Below are positions 53,718 through 62,896 of a stretch of DNA of 64,000 bases, one piece after another. The notes below the pieces were generated by a model, which saw only the letters and a program-made list of their open reading frames with translations, was not told the origin of the DNA and searched no databases. Origin of the DNA: Candidatus Gastranaerophilales bacterium (GTDB lineage Bacteria > Cyanobacteriota > Vampirovibrionia > Gastranaerophilales > Gastranaerophilaceae); assembly GCA_944324485.1 (NCBI GenBank), contig CALUWM010000005.1:1-64000 (forward strand), written 5' to 3'. Made by a program: the position numbers and the translations under genes. Numbering within the stretch: position 1 is the first letter of the stretch; every line of letters starts with the position of its first letter.

Positions 53718-53927
53718 CGCACAACGCGAAGCATAAGAAGTAGAGCTTGCAATTTAATTAGAAAACTAAAGCAAGATCCTACTAATAGAGATTTACACAA
53801 GCAAATTGTTGATTTGGTTGGACCTGTAAATTTAAATCAGCTTGTTGCGGAAAATAAAATCACTTTACAAGAGCAAGAAAAATTACAAAAGCTTATTACG
53901 CAAGCAAATATAATTGCTAAGATATAA
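53718..53927 (+). pseudogene. In-frame continuation beyond the TAA of the coiled-coil gene
   Basis: Directly after the TAA at 53715-53717, the same reading frame continues for 69 codons to a TAA at 53925-53927. The product has protein-like composition with helices (CNLIRKLKQDPTNRDL, then QLVAENKITLQEQEKLQ). It has no ATG or ribosome site of its own. The simplest view is one gene of 214 codons interrupted by a nonsense mutation; readthrough or a sequencing error are alternatives. Confidence 0.6.
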
Positions 53928-53949
53928 GAAATAATTATAAAATAACTTT

Positions 53950-53977
53950 AGTAGATGGCGAATGCCATCTACTTTTA
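53950..53977. terminator. Convergent terminator between the interrupted gene and typA
   Basis: A perfect 10-bp stem (53950-53959 with 53964-53973), loop GAAT. It is followed by TTT on the plus strand and AAAG/T-rich sequence on the other side, so it may serve both convergent genes. Confidence 0.8.
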
Positions 53978-53984
53978 TGATTAA

Positions 53985-55772
53985 TTATCTTAACTTAACC
54001 AAATCTGCTTTTCTCATTCTTACATTTTGAGGTGTTATTTCAACCAGCTCGTCATCTTGTATGTATTCAAGAGCGTCTTCAAGGCCCATAATTTTGGGGG
54101 CTTGAAGAGTTACCATTACATCTGCCGTTGCTGAGCGCATATTTGTCATTTTTTTTGTTTTACATACATTAACTGCTATATCTTGCGGTCTGTTACATTC
54201 TCCAACAATCATACCCCTATATACTTTTGTTTTTGGAGTTATAAAGAATACTCCTCTGTCTTCAAATTGATGCAGTGCATATGCAACTGCCTCGCCATCT
54301 TCGTGAGCTATAAGCGAGCCTGTTCTTTGACGAGGTATATCTCCTGCGTATTCATCGTATTTCTCAAATGTATGGTACATTATTCCTTCGCCTTTTGTCA
54401 TTCTTATGAATTCTGAGCGAAAACCTATTAGACCTCTTGCAGGTATAATAAAGTCAATATTTGTTCTTTTTAATCCTGCTTCCATATTTTGCATTTGAGC
54501 TTTTCTTGAGGACAATCTTTCAATAACTGAACCTACAAATTCTTCTGGTACATCTACAATTAAGTTTTCATATGGTTCAAGTACAACCCCGTCTTCTTCT
54601 TTAAAAATTACTTCAGGTTTTGAAACTTGAAATTCATAGCCTTCTCTTCTCATTGTTTCAATTAAAATTCCAAGATGTAACTCTCCTCTTCCTGAAACTT
54701 TAAAAACATCTGTTGAATCAGTATCTTCAACTCTAAGAGATACATTTTTTTCAAGTTCAAAATATAATCTTTTTCTTAATTGTCTTGATGTAACAAATTT
54801 TCCTTCTGTGCCTGCAAAAGGTGAATCGTTTATTGAAAAGTTCATCTGAAGCGTTGGTTCGTCTATTTTTATTAACGGTAGCGCAACAGGATTGGTTAAA
54901 CAAGATATAGTTTCTCCTATTTGAATATCTGAAAAACCTGCTACACCAACAATATCTCCTGCTGATGCTTCTTCGATTTCTACTCTTCCAAGGTCTTTAA
55001 AGCCAAATAATTTAATAATTTTACCTTTTTGGGCTGTTCCATCTCTTTTAAGAAGAGTTACTTGTTCTTGAGATTTTATTTTACCGTTTTTAATTCTTCC
55101 TATTGCAATTCTGCCTACGTATTCATTGTAATCAAGTGTTGTTATTTGAAGTTGCAAAGGAAGATCAATATCTGCTTCCGGTCCTTCTATGTTTTCTAAT
55201 ATGCAATCTAATAAAGGCAGAATGTTTTTATTTTCGTCTTCAAGGTTAGCTTTAGCATATCGATTTAGCGAACTTGCATATATTACAGGAAAATCAATTA
55301 AATCATCTCTGTCTGTTAGTTCTGTAAATAAATCAAATACTTTGTCTAGCGTTCCATCTGGGTCTGCACCCGGTTTATCTATTTTATTTATTACAACTAT
55401 AATTTTTATTCCAAGTTCAAGTGCTTTAGATAGTACAAATCTTGTTTGGGGCATTGGACCTTCTTGAGCATCAACAATTAATAAAGCACCATCTACCATT
55501 CCTAAGACTCGCTCAACCTCTCCTCCGAAATCTGCGTGTCCCGGGGTATCTACAACGTTAATTTTTACCCCTTTATATTCAACTGCAACATTTTTTGAAA
55601 GAATTGTGATTCCTCTTTCTCTTTCGATATCATTATTATCTAAAACGCAAGTCCCCATTTCTTGATGTTCTTTAAATACATTGGTAGCATCTAAAATACA
55701 ATCTACGAGTGTTGTTTTGCCATGGTCTACGTGAGCAATTATTGCTATATTTCTTAATTTTTTATTTTTCAT
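53985..55772 (-). CDS. typA: Ribosome-associated GTPase TypA/BipA
   Basis: A 595-residue translational GTPase. G1 AHVDHGKTTLVD, G2 in ERERGITIL, G3 DTPGHADFG and G4 NKIDKPGA are intact. The EF-G-like domains follow, and the C-terminal BipA-specific part contains ARGLIGFRSEF and RTGSLIAHEDGEAVAYAL. BipA aids 50S assembly and growth at low temperature in model bacteria. Single-gene unit; the sequence before the ATG has only a weak AAAGAAAG ribosome site. Confidence 0.96.
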   Translation of the reverse strand: MKNKKLRNIAIIAHVDHGKTTLVDCILDATNVFKEHQEMGTCVLDNNDIERERGITILSKNVAVEYKGVKINVVDTPGHADFGGEVERVLGMVDGALLIVDAQEGPMPQTRFVLSKALELGIKIIVVINKIDKPGADPDGTLDKVFDLFTELTDRDDLIDFPVIYASSLNRYAKANLEDENKNILPLLDCILENIEGPEADIDLPLQLQITTLDYNEYVGRIAIGRIKNGKIKSQEQVTLLKRDGTAQKGKIIKLFGFKDLGRVEIEEASAGDIVGVAGFSDIQIGETISCLTNPVALPLIKIDEPTLQMNFSINDSPFAGTEGKFVTSRQLRKRLYFELEKNVSLRVEDTDSTDVFKVSGRGELHLGILIETMRREGYEFQVSKPEVIFKEEDGVVLEPYENLIVDVPEEFVGSVIERLSSRKAQMQNMEAGLKRTNIDFIIPARGLIGFRSEFIRMTKGEGIMYHTFEKYDEYAGDIPRQRTGSLIAHEDGEAVAYALHQFEDRGVFFITPKTKVYRGMIVGECNRPQDIAVNVCKTKKMTNMRSATADVMVTLQAPKIMGLEDALEYIQDDELVEITPQNVRMRKADLVKLR

Positions 55773-55941
55773 TGTTGTTAGCTTTCTTTTACTTCGACAA
55801 TTCTATAAAACTTGTGATAAAAATATTTTACAACAAAAAATTAATAATCTGTTTTTTAAATTCAAAAGATTCTTAACATTTTTACAATAAAATTTTTTAA
55901 TGTAAAATTAAAGATAATCAGATTTTATTTTGGGGGTTTGT

Positions 55942-57177
55942 ATGGAACTTGATATTATAAGAAAAACAGATGAAATTATTGCTGAATATATAGAAAAAGA
56001 GCTTGAGCGCCAAAGAAATACTATTGAACTTATTGCGTCTGAAAATTTTACTTCTCCTGCTGTAATGGCTGCTTGCGGCAGTGTTTTAACAAATAAATAC
56101 GCTGAAGGAAAGCCTCATAAAAGGTATTATAACGGATGTGAATTTATAGATAAAATTGAAGAATTGGCACAAAAAAGATGTTGCGAATTATTTGGCTGTG
56201 ATCATGCGAATGTGCAGCCTCATTCTGGTGCACAAGCAAACATGGCAGTTTTTTTGTATGCCCTAAAGACAGGTGACACAATTTTAGGCATGGATTTATC
56301 TAATGGTGGGCATTTAACACATGGTTCAAGTGTAAATTTTTCCGGAATTAACTATAATGTCATATCTTACGGAGTTAGCGAAGAGGGTGTCATTGATTAT
56401 GATGATGTTGAAAAAAAGGCTGTTGAATATAAACCAAAATTAATAATTGCCGGAGCAAGCAATTATTCTCGAATTATTGATTTCAAAAGATTTTCAGAAA
56501 TTGCAAAAAAGGTTGGCGCATATTTAATGGTTGATATTGCCCACATTGCTGCTTTAGTTGCAACAGGTTGTCATCCAAGCCCTGTTCCATATGCTGATTT
56601 TGTCACGACGACAACCCATAAAACACTAAGAGGCCCAAGAGGTGGTATCATAATGTGCAAAGAGGAACATGCGCAAGGCATAGATAAAGCTGTATTCCCC
56701 GGAATTCAAGGAGGTCCGCTTGAGCATATAATAGCAGGTAAAGCTGTTGCGCTTAAAGAAGCTCAAAGTGAAGAATTTAAAAAATATGCTTTTCAAGTGG
56801 TTGAAAATTCTAAATGTTTGGCTTCAGCGTTAATTAAAGAGGGTATTGATATAGTTGGTGGTAAATCAGAAAACCATGTAATGACACTTGATCTAAGAAG
56901 ATTAAATAAGACCGGAAAAGATGTTGCAAATTTATTGGAAGAAGTAGGTATTACTGCAAATAAAAATACTGTACCTAATGACCCTCAAAGTCCGTTTGTA
57001 ACTTCCGGAGTTAGGATTGGTACTGCTGCGGTTACAACAAGAGGAATGAAAACGGATGAAATGAAAATTATTGCAAAAATTATTGCTGATGCTATTCTTG
57101 AAAGAGATGATATTCAAAATATTAAAAATAAAAGCTTGGAATTATGTAAAAAATTCCCTTTGTATGAAGAAATGTAG
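55942..57177 (+). CDS. glyA: Serine hydroxymethyltransferase
   Basis: A 411-residue PLP enzyme converting serine and THF to glycine and methylene-THF, feeding purine and thymidylate synthesis. [45 protein letters not shown] and the PLP lysine region [13 protein letters not shown] are all present. The frame opens at TTG 55930, but GGGGG stands right before the ATG at 55942, which is the family-consistent start. The WecA/TagO-like gene starts eight bases after its stop. Confidence 0.96.
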   Translation: MELDIIRKTDEIIAEYIEKELERQRNTIELIASENFTSPAVMAACGSVLTNKYAEGKPHKRYYNGCEFIDKIEELAQKRCCELFGCDHANVQPHSGAQANMAVFLYALKTGDTILGMDLSNGGHLTHGSSVNFSGINYNVISYGVSEEGVIDYDDVEKKAVEYKPKLIIAGASNYSRIIDFKRFSEIAKKVGAYLMVDIAHIAALVATGCHPSPVPYADFVTTTTHKTLRGPRGGIIMCKEEHAQGIDKAVFPGIQGGPLEHIIAGKAVALKEAQSEEFKKYAFQVVENSKCLASALIKEGIDIVGGKSENHVMTLDLRRLNKTGKDVANLLEEVGITANKNTVPNDPQSPFVTSGVRIGTAAVTTRGMKTDEMKIIAKIIADAILERDDIQNIKNKSLELCKKFPLYEEM

Positions 57178-57185
57178 GATTTGTT

Positions 57186-58232
57186 ATGATTAAGTTATCT
57201 CAAGCTCATGTATTAGGAACTATAATTGCATATTTACTTGGAATTTTTATTGTTCCATTGGTTATTTACTTTTCCCAAAAAATGGGTTTAGTTGACGTAC
57301 CAAATGAAAGAAAAATTCACCATGGTAATATTTCACGTCTTGGTGGAGTTGCGATTTGGGTTTCTGTTATGTTGTCTTTTTTGTTTTTAATTCTTTTAAG
57401 TTATTATCCAAAAGGACAAGGATTATCTGCCATTATTGTGGGTGGGTCTTTAATGTTTTTAATGGGGCTTATAGATGATATATATTGCTTAAATGCTAAA
57501 TTTAAATTATTTATTCAAGTTGCTATTGCAACAATAGTCATTTTATTGGGAGTTAGAATAGAAAATTTGTTTAATCCTTTTGGAGCAAATATTGATTTAG
57601 GTATTTTAACATATCCGATAACTTTGTTTTGGATAGTAGGAATAACAAATGCGATTAATTTTATTGATGGAATAGATGGTCTAGCTGGTTCAATAGTTAG
57701 TATCTCTGCTCTTGCAATAGGTATAATTTCTCTGGTATTAGAACCTGCTATTCCTATTAATGCACTGATTGCTTTTATATTGACGGGTGCTATGTGTGCT
57801 TTTTTAACATTTAATTATAATCCTGCTAAAATTTTTATGGGTGATTCCGGGGCTTTATATGCAGGATTTTTGCTTGCTACATTATCAATAACAGGTATTG
57901 TTAAACCAAGTTCCGGTGTTTCAATGTATTTGCCGATTTTGATTTTGGCTGTTCCTCTTATGGATGTTGCTTATTCATCAATAAGAAGAATGTTAAAAGG
58001 TACAAGCCCTTTTGTTGCAGATGCTGAACATATACATCATAAACTTTTACATGCAGGATATTCACAAGATAAGCTTGTGCTATTACTTGCCGGTTTTTCT
58101 ATGGTTTGTGCTTTGTTATCAATAATAGTAGTAAGTACAAAAAGTAAATTTATAATCATTGCTTTAAGCTTAATTGGAGTATTGATTATATTAAATATTG
58201 TTTCGAAATTAATTAAAAAGAAAGACGAATAA
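57186..58232 (+). CDS. Undecaprenyl-phosphate sugar-1-phosphate transferase (WecA/TagO type)
   Basis: A 348-residue membrane enzyme of the MraY/WecA family with about 10-11 helices. LVDVPNERKIHHGNISRLGGVAI, MGLIDDIYCLNAKFKL (acidic metal/lipid site), NAINFIDGIDGLAGS, FMGDSGALYAGF and the cytoplasmic AEHIHHKLL motif are all present. The HIHH type favours GlcNAc-1-phosphate transfer (WecA/TagO) over MraY. It starts an O-antigen, teichoic-acid-like or other glycan on undecaprenyl phosphate. TAGGAT is the ribosome site. Confidence 0.92.
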   Translation: MIKLSQAHVLGTIIAYLLGIFIVPLVIYFSQKMGLVDVPNERKIHHGNISRLGGVAIWVSVMLSFLFLILLSYYPKGQGLSAIIVGGSLMFLMGLIDDIYCLNAKFKLFIQVAIATIVILLGVRIENLFNPFGANIDLGILTYPITLFWIVGITNAINFIDGIDGLAGSIVSISALAIGIISLVLEPAIPINALIAFILTGAMCAFLTFNYNPAKIFMGDSGALYAGFLLATLSITGIVKPSSGVSMYLPILILAVPLMDVAYSSIRRMLKGTSPFVADAEHIHHKLLHAGYSQDKLVLLLAGFSMVCALLSIIVVSTKSKFIIIALSLIGVLIILNIVSKLIKKKDE

Positions 58233-58257
58233 ACATATCTGTTTTCCAGATGTTTTT
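58233..58257 (+). terminator. Weak terminator after the WecA/TagO-like gene
   Basis: An imperfect hairpin (ATATCTG with CAGAT, T-G wobble) followed by TTTTT. The stem is short, so confidence is modest. Confidence 0.45.
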
Positions 58258-58374
58258 GTTAAATGCTATGAAAATTATATAGAAATTAATTTTGCGCTTG
58301 TTTCTTAAAGATAATTTTGATAGTGTAAGAGCTGCTGTTGAAAAGTTGTAATTTTTGCTTTTGCAGCAAGTTTG

Positions 58375-58551
58375 TTAATAATCTAATGGTCGAGCAGAGA
58401 GATTTATGGTAAGTTCTAAGTTTTTAATATCAACAATCGCCCATCTGATTGGCTCAAAACCAAGTTTCTTAATTTCTTCCTCGATATAATCAACATTTGG
58501 CGGCAATGAATCCGTTTTAATTTTTATAGTTTTTGAAATTATCTTGTTCAT
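58375..58551 (-). CDS. Small protein coupled to nupC (58 residues)
   Basis: A short frame whose ATG overlaps the nupC stop (TAATG), a layout used for translational coupling. It begins MNKIISKTIK and ends with SARPLDY, with a predicted strand-helix-strand pattern: TIKIKT, then DYIEEEIKKLGFEPIRWAIVDI, then LELTINLSA. It has no signal peptide or membrane helix. The fit to the nupC end and ordinary codon use favour a real gene. Function unknown. The 140 bases beyond it, up to the WecA/TagO gene end, hold no gene that I can see. Confidence 0.6.
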   Translation of the reverse strand: MNKIISKTIKIKTDSLPPNVDYIEEEIKKLGFEPIRWAIVDIKNLELTINLSARPLDY

Positions 58552-59843
58552 TATATCAAAATTCCTGCCATTGCTGCCGATATATAACTAACCAAAGTCC
58601 CGCAAATAAGAGCTTTTATGCTAAGTCTTGCAAGATTTTTTCTTTGATTTGGCGCAAGTTCACCTATACCTCCTATTTGAATAGCTATTGTAGAAAGGTT
58701 TGCAAAGCCGCAGCATGCAAATGTAGCAACTGCTATACTTTTTTGAGTAAGTGTAGCTGCATCTATATGTTTTGCTAGATCTATGTAGGCTATTGTTTCA
58801 TTTAAAATCAGTTTTTCGCCAATTAAAATACCAACCGCTTCAATATTTCCCCAAGTTGTTCCTATTAAAGCTGAAAAAATTGAGAATATCTTACCTACTA
58901 TAAGTTGTATGGATAAGTGCTGTAAATCAATTCCAATAAATGATAAGTTTAGATGACAGTAGTTGTATAGAAATATTCCGAATTTTGCCAAAATTTCATT
59001 ACAAAAAGTAATCAGAGCAACTAAGCCTAATAAAACAGCAATTACATTAAGAGATACCCTCATTCCCTCTGATGCACCTTTTGAAATTGCAGCCAAAATA
59101 TTAACATCGGTTTTTCTGTTGCTTATTTTGAAATTTTTTATTGTTTGCGGTTCTAATGTTTCAGGATAAACTATTTTAGAAACAACAAACGATCCGGGGA
59201 TTGCCATAACAGATGCGGCGAGTAGATATTCTGTGCTTATTCCAAAACCCGTATACATTGCAATACAGCTAGCTGAAATACAAGCCATTGAGCCCGTCAT
59301 GACAGCAAGCATTTCAGAGCGTGTCATGTTTGGAAGATAATGTTTTACAAGAGATTGTGCTGCTACATTTCCGACAAAAGGGCTTGCACAGTTAGAAAGT
59401 GCTTCTGCTCCGCTTACTCCGAGAATTTTGTTCATTATTTTTCCAAGAATAAGTATTACTCTTTGCATAATCCCGTAGTAGTATAGTATATTTACTATGA
59501 CTAATATTAATATCATTGTAGACATAAGTATTAATGCAAAAATAAAATCTTTTTGAGGGAAAAGTTCGCTAATTTTTTCAGGAGAATTTGATAACCATCC
59601 GAAAACAAAATTTGAACCTTCTATTGAGGCATTTAATATTTTATCTATAAGTATTGCTAGGAAACTAAAGATTTTTACTCCGATAGGGGTTTTCATAATA
59701 AACACTGCAAGTAAAAATTGTAGTAAAAGTCCTACACCAACAGTTTTGTAGTTAATCTTTTTTTTATTGTTAGACATCAAAAAACAAATACCAAGGATAA
59801 CCAGTATTCCGAATAATCCGCTAAATCTTGACAAAATTTCCAA
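58551..59843 (-). CDS. nupC: Concentrative nucleoside transporter (NupC/CNT family)
   Basis: A 430-residue inner-membrane symporter. The N-terminal helices, the pattern NLSTIAIQIGGIGELAPNQR near the end, and GVSGAEALSNCASPFVGNVAAQSL with the nucleoside- and ion-binding region VMTGSMACISASCIAMYTGFGI match the CNT family. It imports nucleosides with H+ or Na+, supplying purine and pyrimidine salvage. It lies 14 bases after the TolC-like gene on the same strand, so both may share a transcript under the divergent promoter next to marR. Confidence 0.93.
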   Translation of the reverse strand: MEILSRFSGLFGILVILGICFLMSNNKKKINYKTVGVGLLLQFLLAVFIMKTPIGVKIFSFLAILIDKILNASIEGSNFVFGWLSNSPEKISELFPQKDFIFALILMSTMILILVIVNILYYYGIMQRVILILGKIMNKILGVSGAEALSNCASPFVGNVAAQSLVKHYLPNMTRSEMLAVMTGSMACISASCIAMYTGFGISTEYLLAASVMAIPGSFVVSKIVYPETLEPQTIKNFKISNRKTDVNILAAISKGASEGMRVSLNVIAVLLGLVALITFCNEILAKFGIFLYNYCHLNLSFIGIDLQHLSIQLIVGKIFSIFSALIGTTWGNIEAVGILIGEKLILNETIAYIDLAKHIDAATLTQKSIAVATFACCGFANLSTIAIQIGGIGELAPNQRKNLARLSIKALICGTLVSYISAAMAGILI

Positions 59844-59857
59844 AATAATTTCCTTTT

Positions 59858-61234
59858 TTATAGATTTTCACTATTTGTAAAATCAACTCCTCCGATTGAT
59901 TTGTATAGGTTTATTGTTGATATTACATAGTTTATTTTATCATCGACAAGTTTTTGTTGTGCTATAATTTGTGCTTGTTGATACAAAATGTAATCTAATT
60001 CATTAGCAAGTCCTATGGATTTATTAATTTCTTTTAGTCTAAGCTTTTGTGATTGAATTTCAAATATATCTGATGCTATTTTAAAGTTTTTCTTTTCTTT
60101 TTTTGTTATAGCTAGAGCATCATTTACTTCTTGAATTGATGAAAGTACGGATTTTTCATATTCATCTTGGGCTCTTTTGTATTCAAGTTTCTTTAATTTC
60201 ATAAAGTGATATTTTCTTCCGCCGTCAAATATGTCAAAATTTGGCACTATCCATAAATCAGCCAGACCTGAATTTGGTGAAAAAAGATGTGTTCCATGGC
60301 TATAACCGTTAAAACCGAGAGTTCCCATTATGGTAAAGCTAGGTAGAATATCTCTTTTGGCGCTTTTTGCCTCATAATTTGCTCTTAAAATGTTAAGGGC
60401 TGAACTTTTTACGTCTGGTCTATTTATGATTACACTTGAATTTATTTCTTCCGGAACATTATTTAATAATGTAATATTTTCAAAGTCGCTTCTTTTAACT
60501 TCAGAAAAAAGCTTATCCCCCATAAGATAGCTTAGTTGGTTTTCAAAAATTTCTTTTTTTGATTCCAGATTGTTTACCAAGATTTCTAGTTGCGCTGTTT
60601 TATTTTTTATTTCAAGAATGTCATCGGTTGTTGCGAGTCCGTTTTTTTCTTTTGAAATTGTTAATTCTAGTAATTTTTGATTTAATTTTAATAATTTTTT
60701 TTGTAGTTCAAGCGTCTTATCGGTTTTAATTAAGTTAAAATAATCTGCTGCTATGGCTGAAGTGAGAGCTATATATACTGCTCTTTCATCTTCTTTGAGC
60801 ATTTTTTCACTTTCTTTAAAACTTTTTGTTCTGAGTCTGTTTTTGCCCCATATATCAATTTCATAACTTGCAGTCAAAGGTAATAAAAATCTTGTTTGAC
60901 TGTAATTGTTAATCATAAAATTATTTTTACCTCTGAGTAAGTCAGATGATGCAAATGTCCTTCCTAACATTCCTTCAAAGTTTATATGAGGTAATTCTTC
61001 TGCTAATGATAGTTTAACTATTTTTTCACTTTCTTTAATTTTTGAGTCAGCGATTTTTAAATCGGGGTTGTTTTCAAAGGCTTTTTCTATATTATTTATT
61101 AAAATTTCATCGTTAAATTTTTCCCAAAAATTTAAATTTAAGTATTGCCTTTTGTCCTCATTAGCTGCAAGACAAAAGGCAAAAAGTTGAGAGATTAGAA
61201 ATATTAAAAATATAGTTAAGAGGTTTTTTTTCAT
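59858..61234 (-). CDS. TolC-family outer membrane efflux protein
   Basis: A 458-residue protein with a signal peptide (residues 1-23, cut near CLAA) and two long OEP repeats: helices at about 150-235 and 345-450, as in TolC. LPHINFEGMLGR, SYEIDIWGKNRLRTKS and DIFDGGRKYHFMKL are typical of the family. It would supply the outer-membrane exit for the EmrAB-like pump encoded divergently. It has no N-terminal lipobox of the OprM/NodT kind that I trust. A minus-strand TTTAAT lies about 20 bases before the ATG and the palindromic operator stands just behind it. Confidence 0.88.
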   Translation of the reverse strand: MKKNLLTIFLIFLISQLFAFCLAANEDKRQYLNLNFWEKFNDEILINNIEKAFENNPDLKIADSKIKESEKIVKLSLAEELPHINFEGMLGRTFASSDLLRGKNNFMINNYSQTRFLLPLTASYEIDIWGKNRLRTKSFKESEKMLKEDERAVYIALTSAIAADYFNLIKTDKTLELQKKLLKLNQKLLELTISKEKNGLATTDDILEIKNKTAQLEILVNNLESKKEIFENQLSYLMGDKLFSEVKRSDFENITLLNNVPEEINSSVIINRPDVKSSALNILRANYEAKSAKRDILPSFTIMGTLGFNGYSHGTHLFSPNSGLADLWIVPNFDIFDGGRKYHFMKLKKLEYKRAQDEYEKSVLSSIQEVNDALAITKKEKKNFKIASDIFEIQSQKLRLKEINKSIGLANELDYILYQQAQIIAQQKLVDDKINYVISTINLYKSIGGVDFTNSENL

Positions 61235-61260
61235 AGTTGTTCATGCTTGCATTAAAGTTT

Positions 61261-61284
61261 TTTATGTTATTATGATAACATAAA
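61261..61284. promoter_or_regulatory. Palindromic operator, probable MarR site
   Basis: A perfect 10-bp inverted repeat, TTTATGTTAT and ATAACATAAA, with spacer TATG. It lies between the divergent tolC-like and marR genes, overlapping a possible marR -10 (TATGAT, 61271-61276) and the region upstream of the tolC-like -10. Size and position fit a MarR-family operator that controls both directions. Confidence 0.65.
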
Positions 61285-61315
61285 AAAATAAAAGTAAAGG
61301 ATTTTTGATATAATT

Positions 61316-61780
61316 ATGTTGAATCAGTTAAAAAGAACTTCTATTTCAAATGGTATTGTTTCTTGCGCTACATTAATTAAAGTAATTACTTTAAGGTGTT
61401 TTAAGAAACATAAGTTTGAAATTACTCCTGAGCAATTTATTTTATTGGATACTTTATTGGATAATGTTCAACCTGAAAACTTATATCAAAGACAATTAGG
61501 AGTATTATTGGGAAAAGATAGAGCTAATATTGCAAGATTAATCGGGATATTAGAAAAAAAGGGACTTGTTGAAAGAGTGTCTGATTCAAACGGTAGACAA
61601 ATAAATAGAATTACAGTTACTAATAAGGGGGTAGAAATAAGAAATAAAATATATCCTGTAATATCCGATATAAGGAAAAGTTATTTGGATGATATTGACT
61701 ATAATGATTTAAAAAAATGTCTCGACATATTAAATAGAATTAAAGATAACATTTCAAAAAATACTAAATTAAAAATATAA
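61316..61780 (+). CDS. MarR-family transcriptional regulator
   Basis: A 154-residue winged-helix regulator. The recognition helix region is LLGKDRANIARLIGILEKKGLVERVSDSNGRQINRITVT, with the wing GRQINRI, as in MarR/EmrR. It is followed after 13 bases by the emrA-like gene, so it probably represses its own efflux operon and the divergent tolC-like gene through the palindrome upstream. Ligand release is the rule in this family; the ligand is unknown. AAAGGA about 15 bases upstream is the ribosome site. Confidence 0.9.
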   Translation: MLNQLKRTSISNGIVSCATLIKVITLRCFKKHKFEITPEQFILLDTLLDNVQPENLYQRQLGVLLGKDRANIARLIGILEKKGLVERVSDSNGRQINRITVTNKGVEIRNKIYPVISDIRKSYLDDIDYNDLKKCLDILNRIKDNISKNTKLKI

Positions 61781-61793
61781 AAAGGAAAAAGTT

Positions 61794-62867
61794 ATGAATA
61801 AAGCATCAAAATACTATTCTGCAGCAAGAGAAAAGGTAAAAGCAAAAAGAAAAAGCTATCAAAAGAAAAGAGTTATAGTTCCTGTTATAACTGCTATTGT
61901 TTTTATTGTTTTTGGGATTTTTTCGTTGATATATTCTTCTTTTTATCAGTCAACAGATGATGCTTTTGTTGAAGCTCATATGGTTTATCTTTCTCCAAAA
62001 GTATCCGGAGAAATTGTTGAGTTAAATGTTGATGATAATACCCTTGTTAAAAAAGGTGAGATATTAGCACAAATTGATACACGAGATTATGAAATTGCTT
62101 TAAAAAATGCTGAAGCAAAGCTTGAAAAAGCTCAAGCAGAATTAAAAGTTTCTACCAGTGATATTGATAAAATGTCTGCTATGACAAATCAAAATAAAAA
62201 TAATATTGAAACTGCAAAATCAAAGCTTGAATATGCAAATAGCGACTATATAAGATATAAAAATGCTTATAAGGATGGCGCTGTGACTAAACAAGATTTG
62301 GATAATGCTATAAAAAATCTTGATGTTGCAAGAGCGCAATTTGCAGCAGCGCAAGATGGCTTAAAAGCTACGGATAGCGCATTGAAGTCTACAATATCTA
62401 AAAAAGCTTCTCAAATGGCAGAAATTAAAAAGTTGATGACAGATGTAGATCAAGCTCGTTTAAATCTTTCATATACTACAATAGTTGCTCCTGTTGACGG
62501 AACTGTTACAAACAAAACAGTTGAACTTGGAAATTATGTACAAACAGCACATCCGATTATGACAATTGTGCCTAAAGATTGTTATGTGATTGCTAATTTT
62601 AAAGAAACTCAATTAACCAATATGAAAAAAGGTCAAAAGGTAACAATAAAAATAGATACATATAAAAATAAGAAATTTAATGGAATAGTGGATAGTATTC
62701 AAAGAGCATCCGGAGCTAAAGCAAGTCTTTTTCCACCTGAAAATGCTGTTGGATCATATGTAAAGGTAGTTCAAAGAGTGCCGGTTAAAATATTATTTAC
62801 AGACGATATTTCAGATTACAACATAGTTCCTGGGATGAGTGTTGTACCAAAAGTAAAGATAAGATAA
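61794..62867 (+). CDS. emrA: EmrA/HlyD-family membrane fusion protein
   Basis: A 357-residue periplasmic adaptor. One membrane helix (about 28-50) follows a basic N terminus. The lipoyl half-motifs flank a long helical hairpin: VYLSPKVSGEIVELNVDDNTLVKKGEILAQID before, TTIVAPVDGTVTNKTVELGNYV after. The hairpin spans about 100-225. It links the MFS pump in the inner membrane to the TolC-like protein. The helix IDTRDYEIAL and the end PGMSVVPKVKI are family-typical. Confidence 0.92.
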   Translation: MNKASKYYSAAREKVKAKRKSYQKKRVIVPVITAIVFIVFGIFSLIYSSFYQSTDDAFVEAHMVYLSPKVSGEIVELNVDDNTLVKKGEILAQIDTRDYEIALKNAEAKLEKAQAELKVSTSDIDKMSAMTNQNKNNIETAKSKLEYANSDYIRYKNAYKDGAVTKQDLDNAIKNLDVARAQFAAAQDGLKATDSALKSTISKKASQMAEIKKLMTDVDQARLNLSYTTIVAPVDGTVTNKTVELGNYVQTAHPIMTIVPKDCYVIANFKETQLTNMKKGQKVTIKIDTYKNKKFNGIVDSIQRASGAKASLFPPENAVGSYVKVVQRVPVKILFTDDISDYNIVPGMSVVPKVKIR

Positions 62868-62896
62868 TTTTTTTGAAATCTGAAGATTAACAACAA

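Noticed and set aside
58260-58374. A possible small RNA or gene between the WecA/TagO-like gene and the 58-residue gene
   Set aside because: There is only a bulged hairpin (GCTGC...GCAGC) without a promoter or a T-tailed end that I can support.
61309-61314. TATAAT one base before the marR ATG as a -10 element
   Set aside because: Transcription would start inside the coding region. An upstream TATGAT with an AAAGGA-containing leader explains the gene better.
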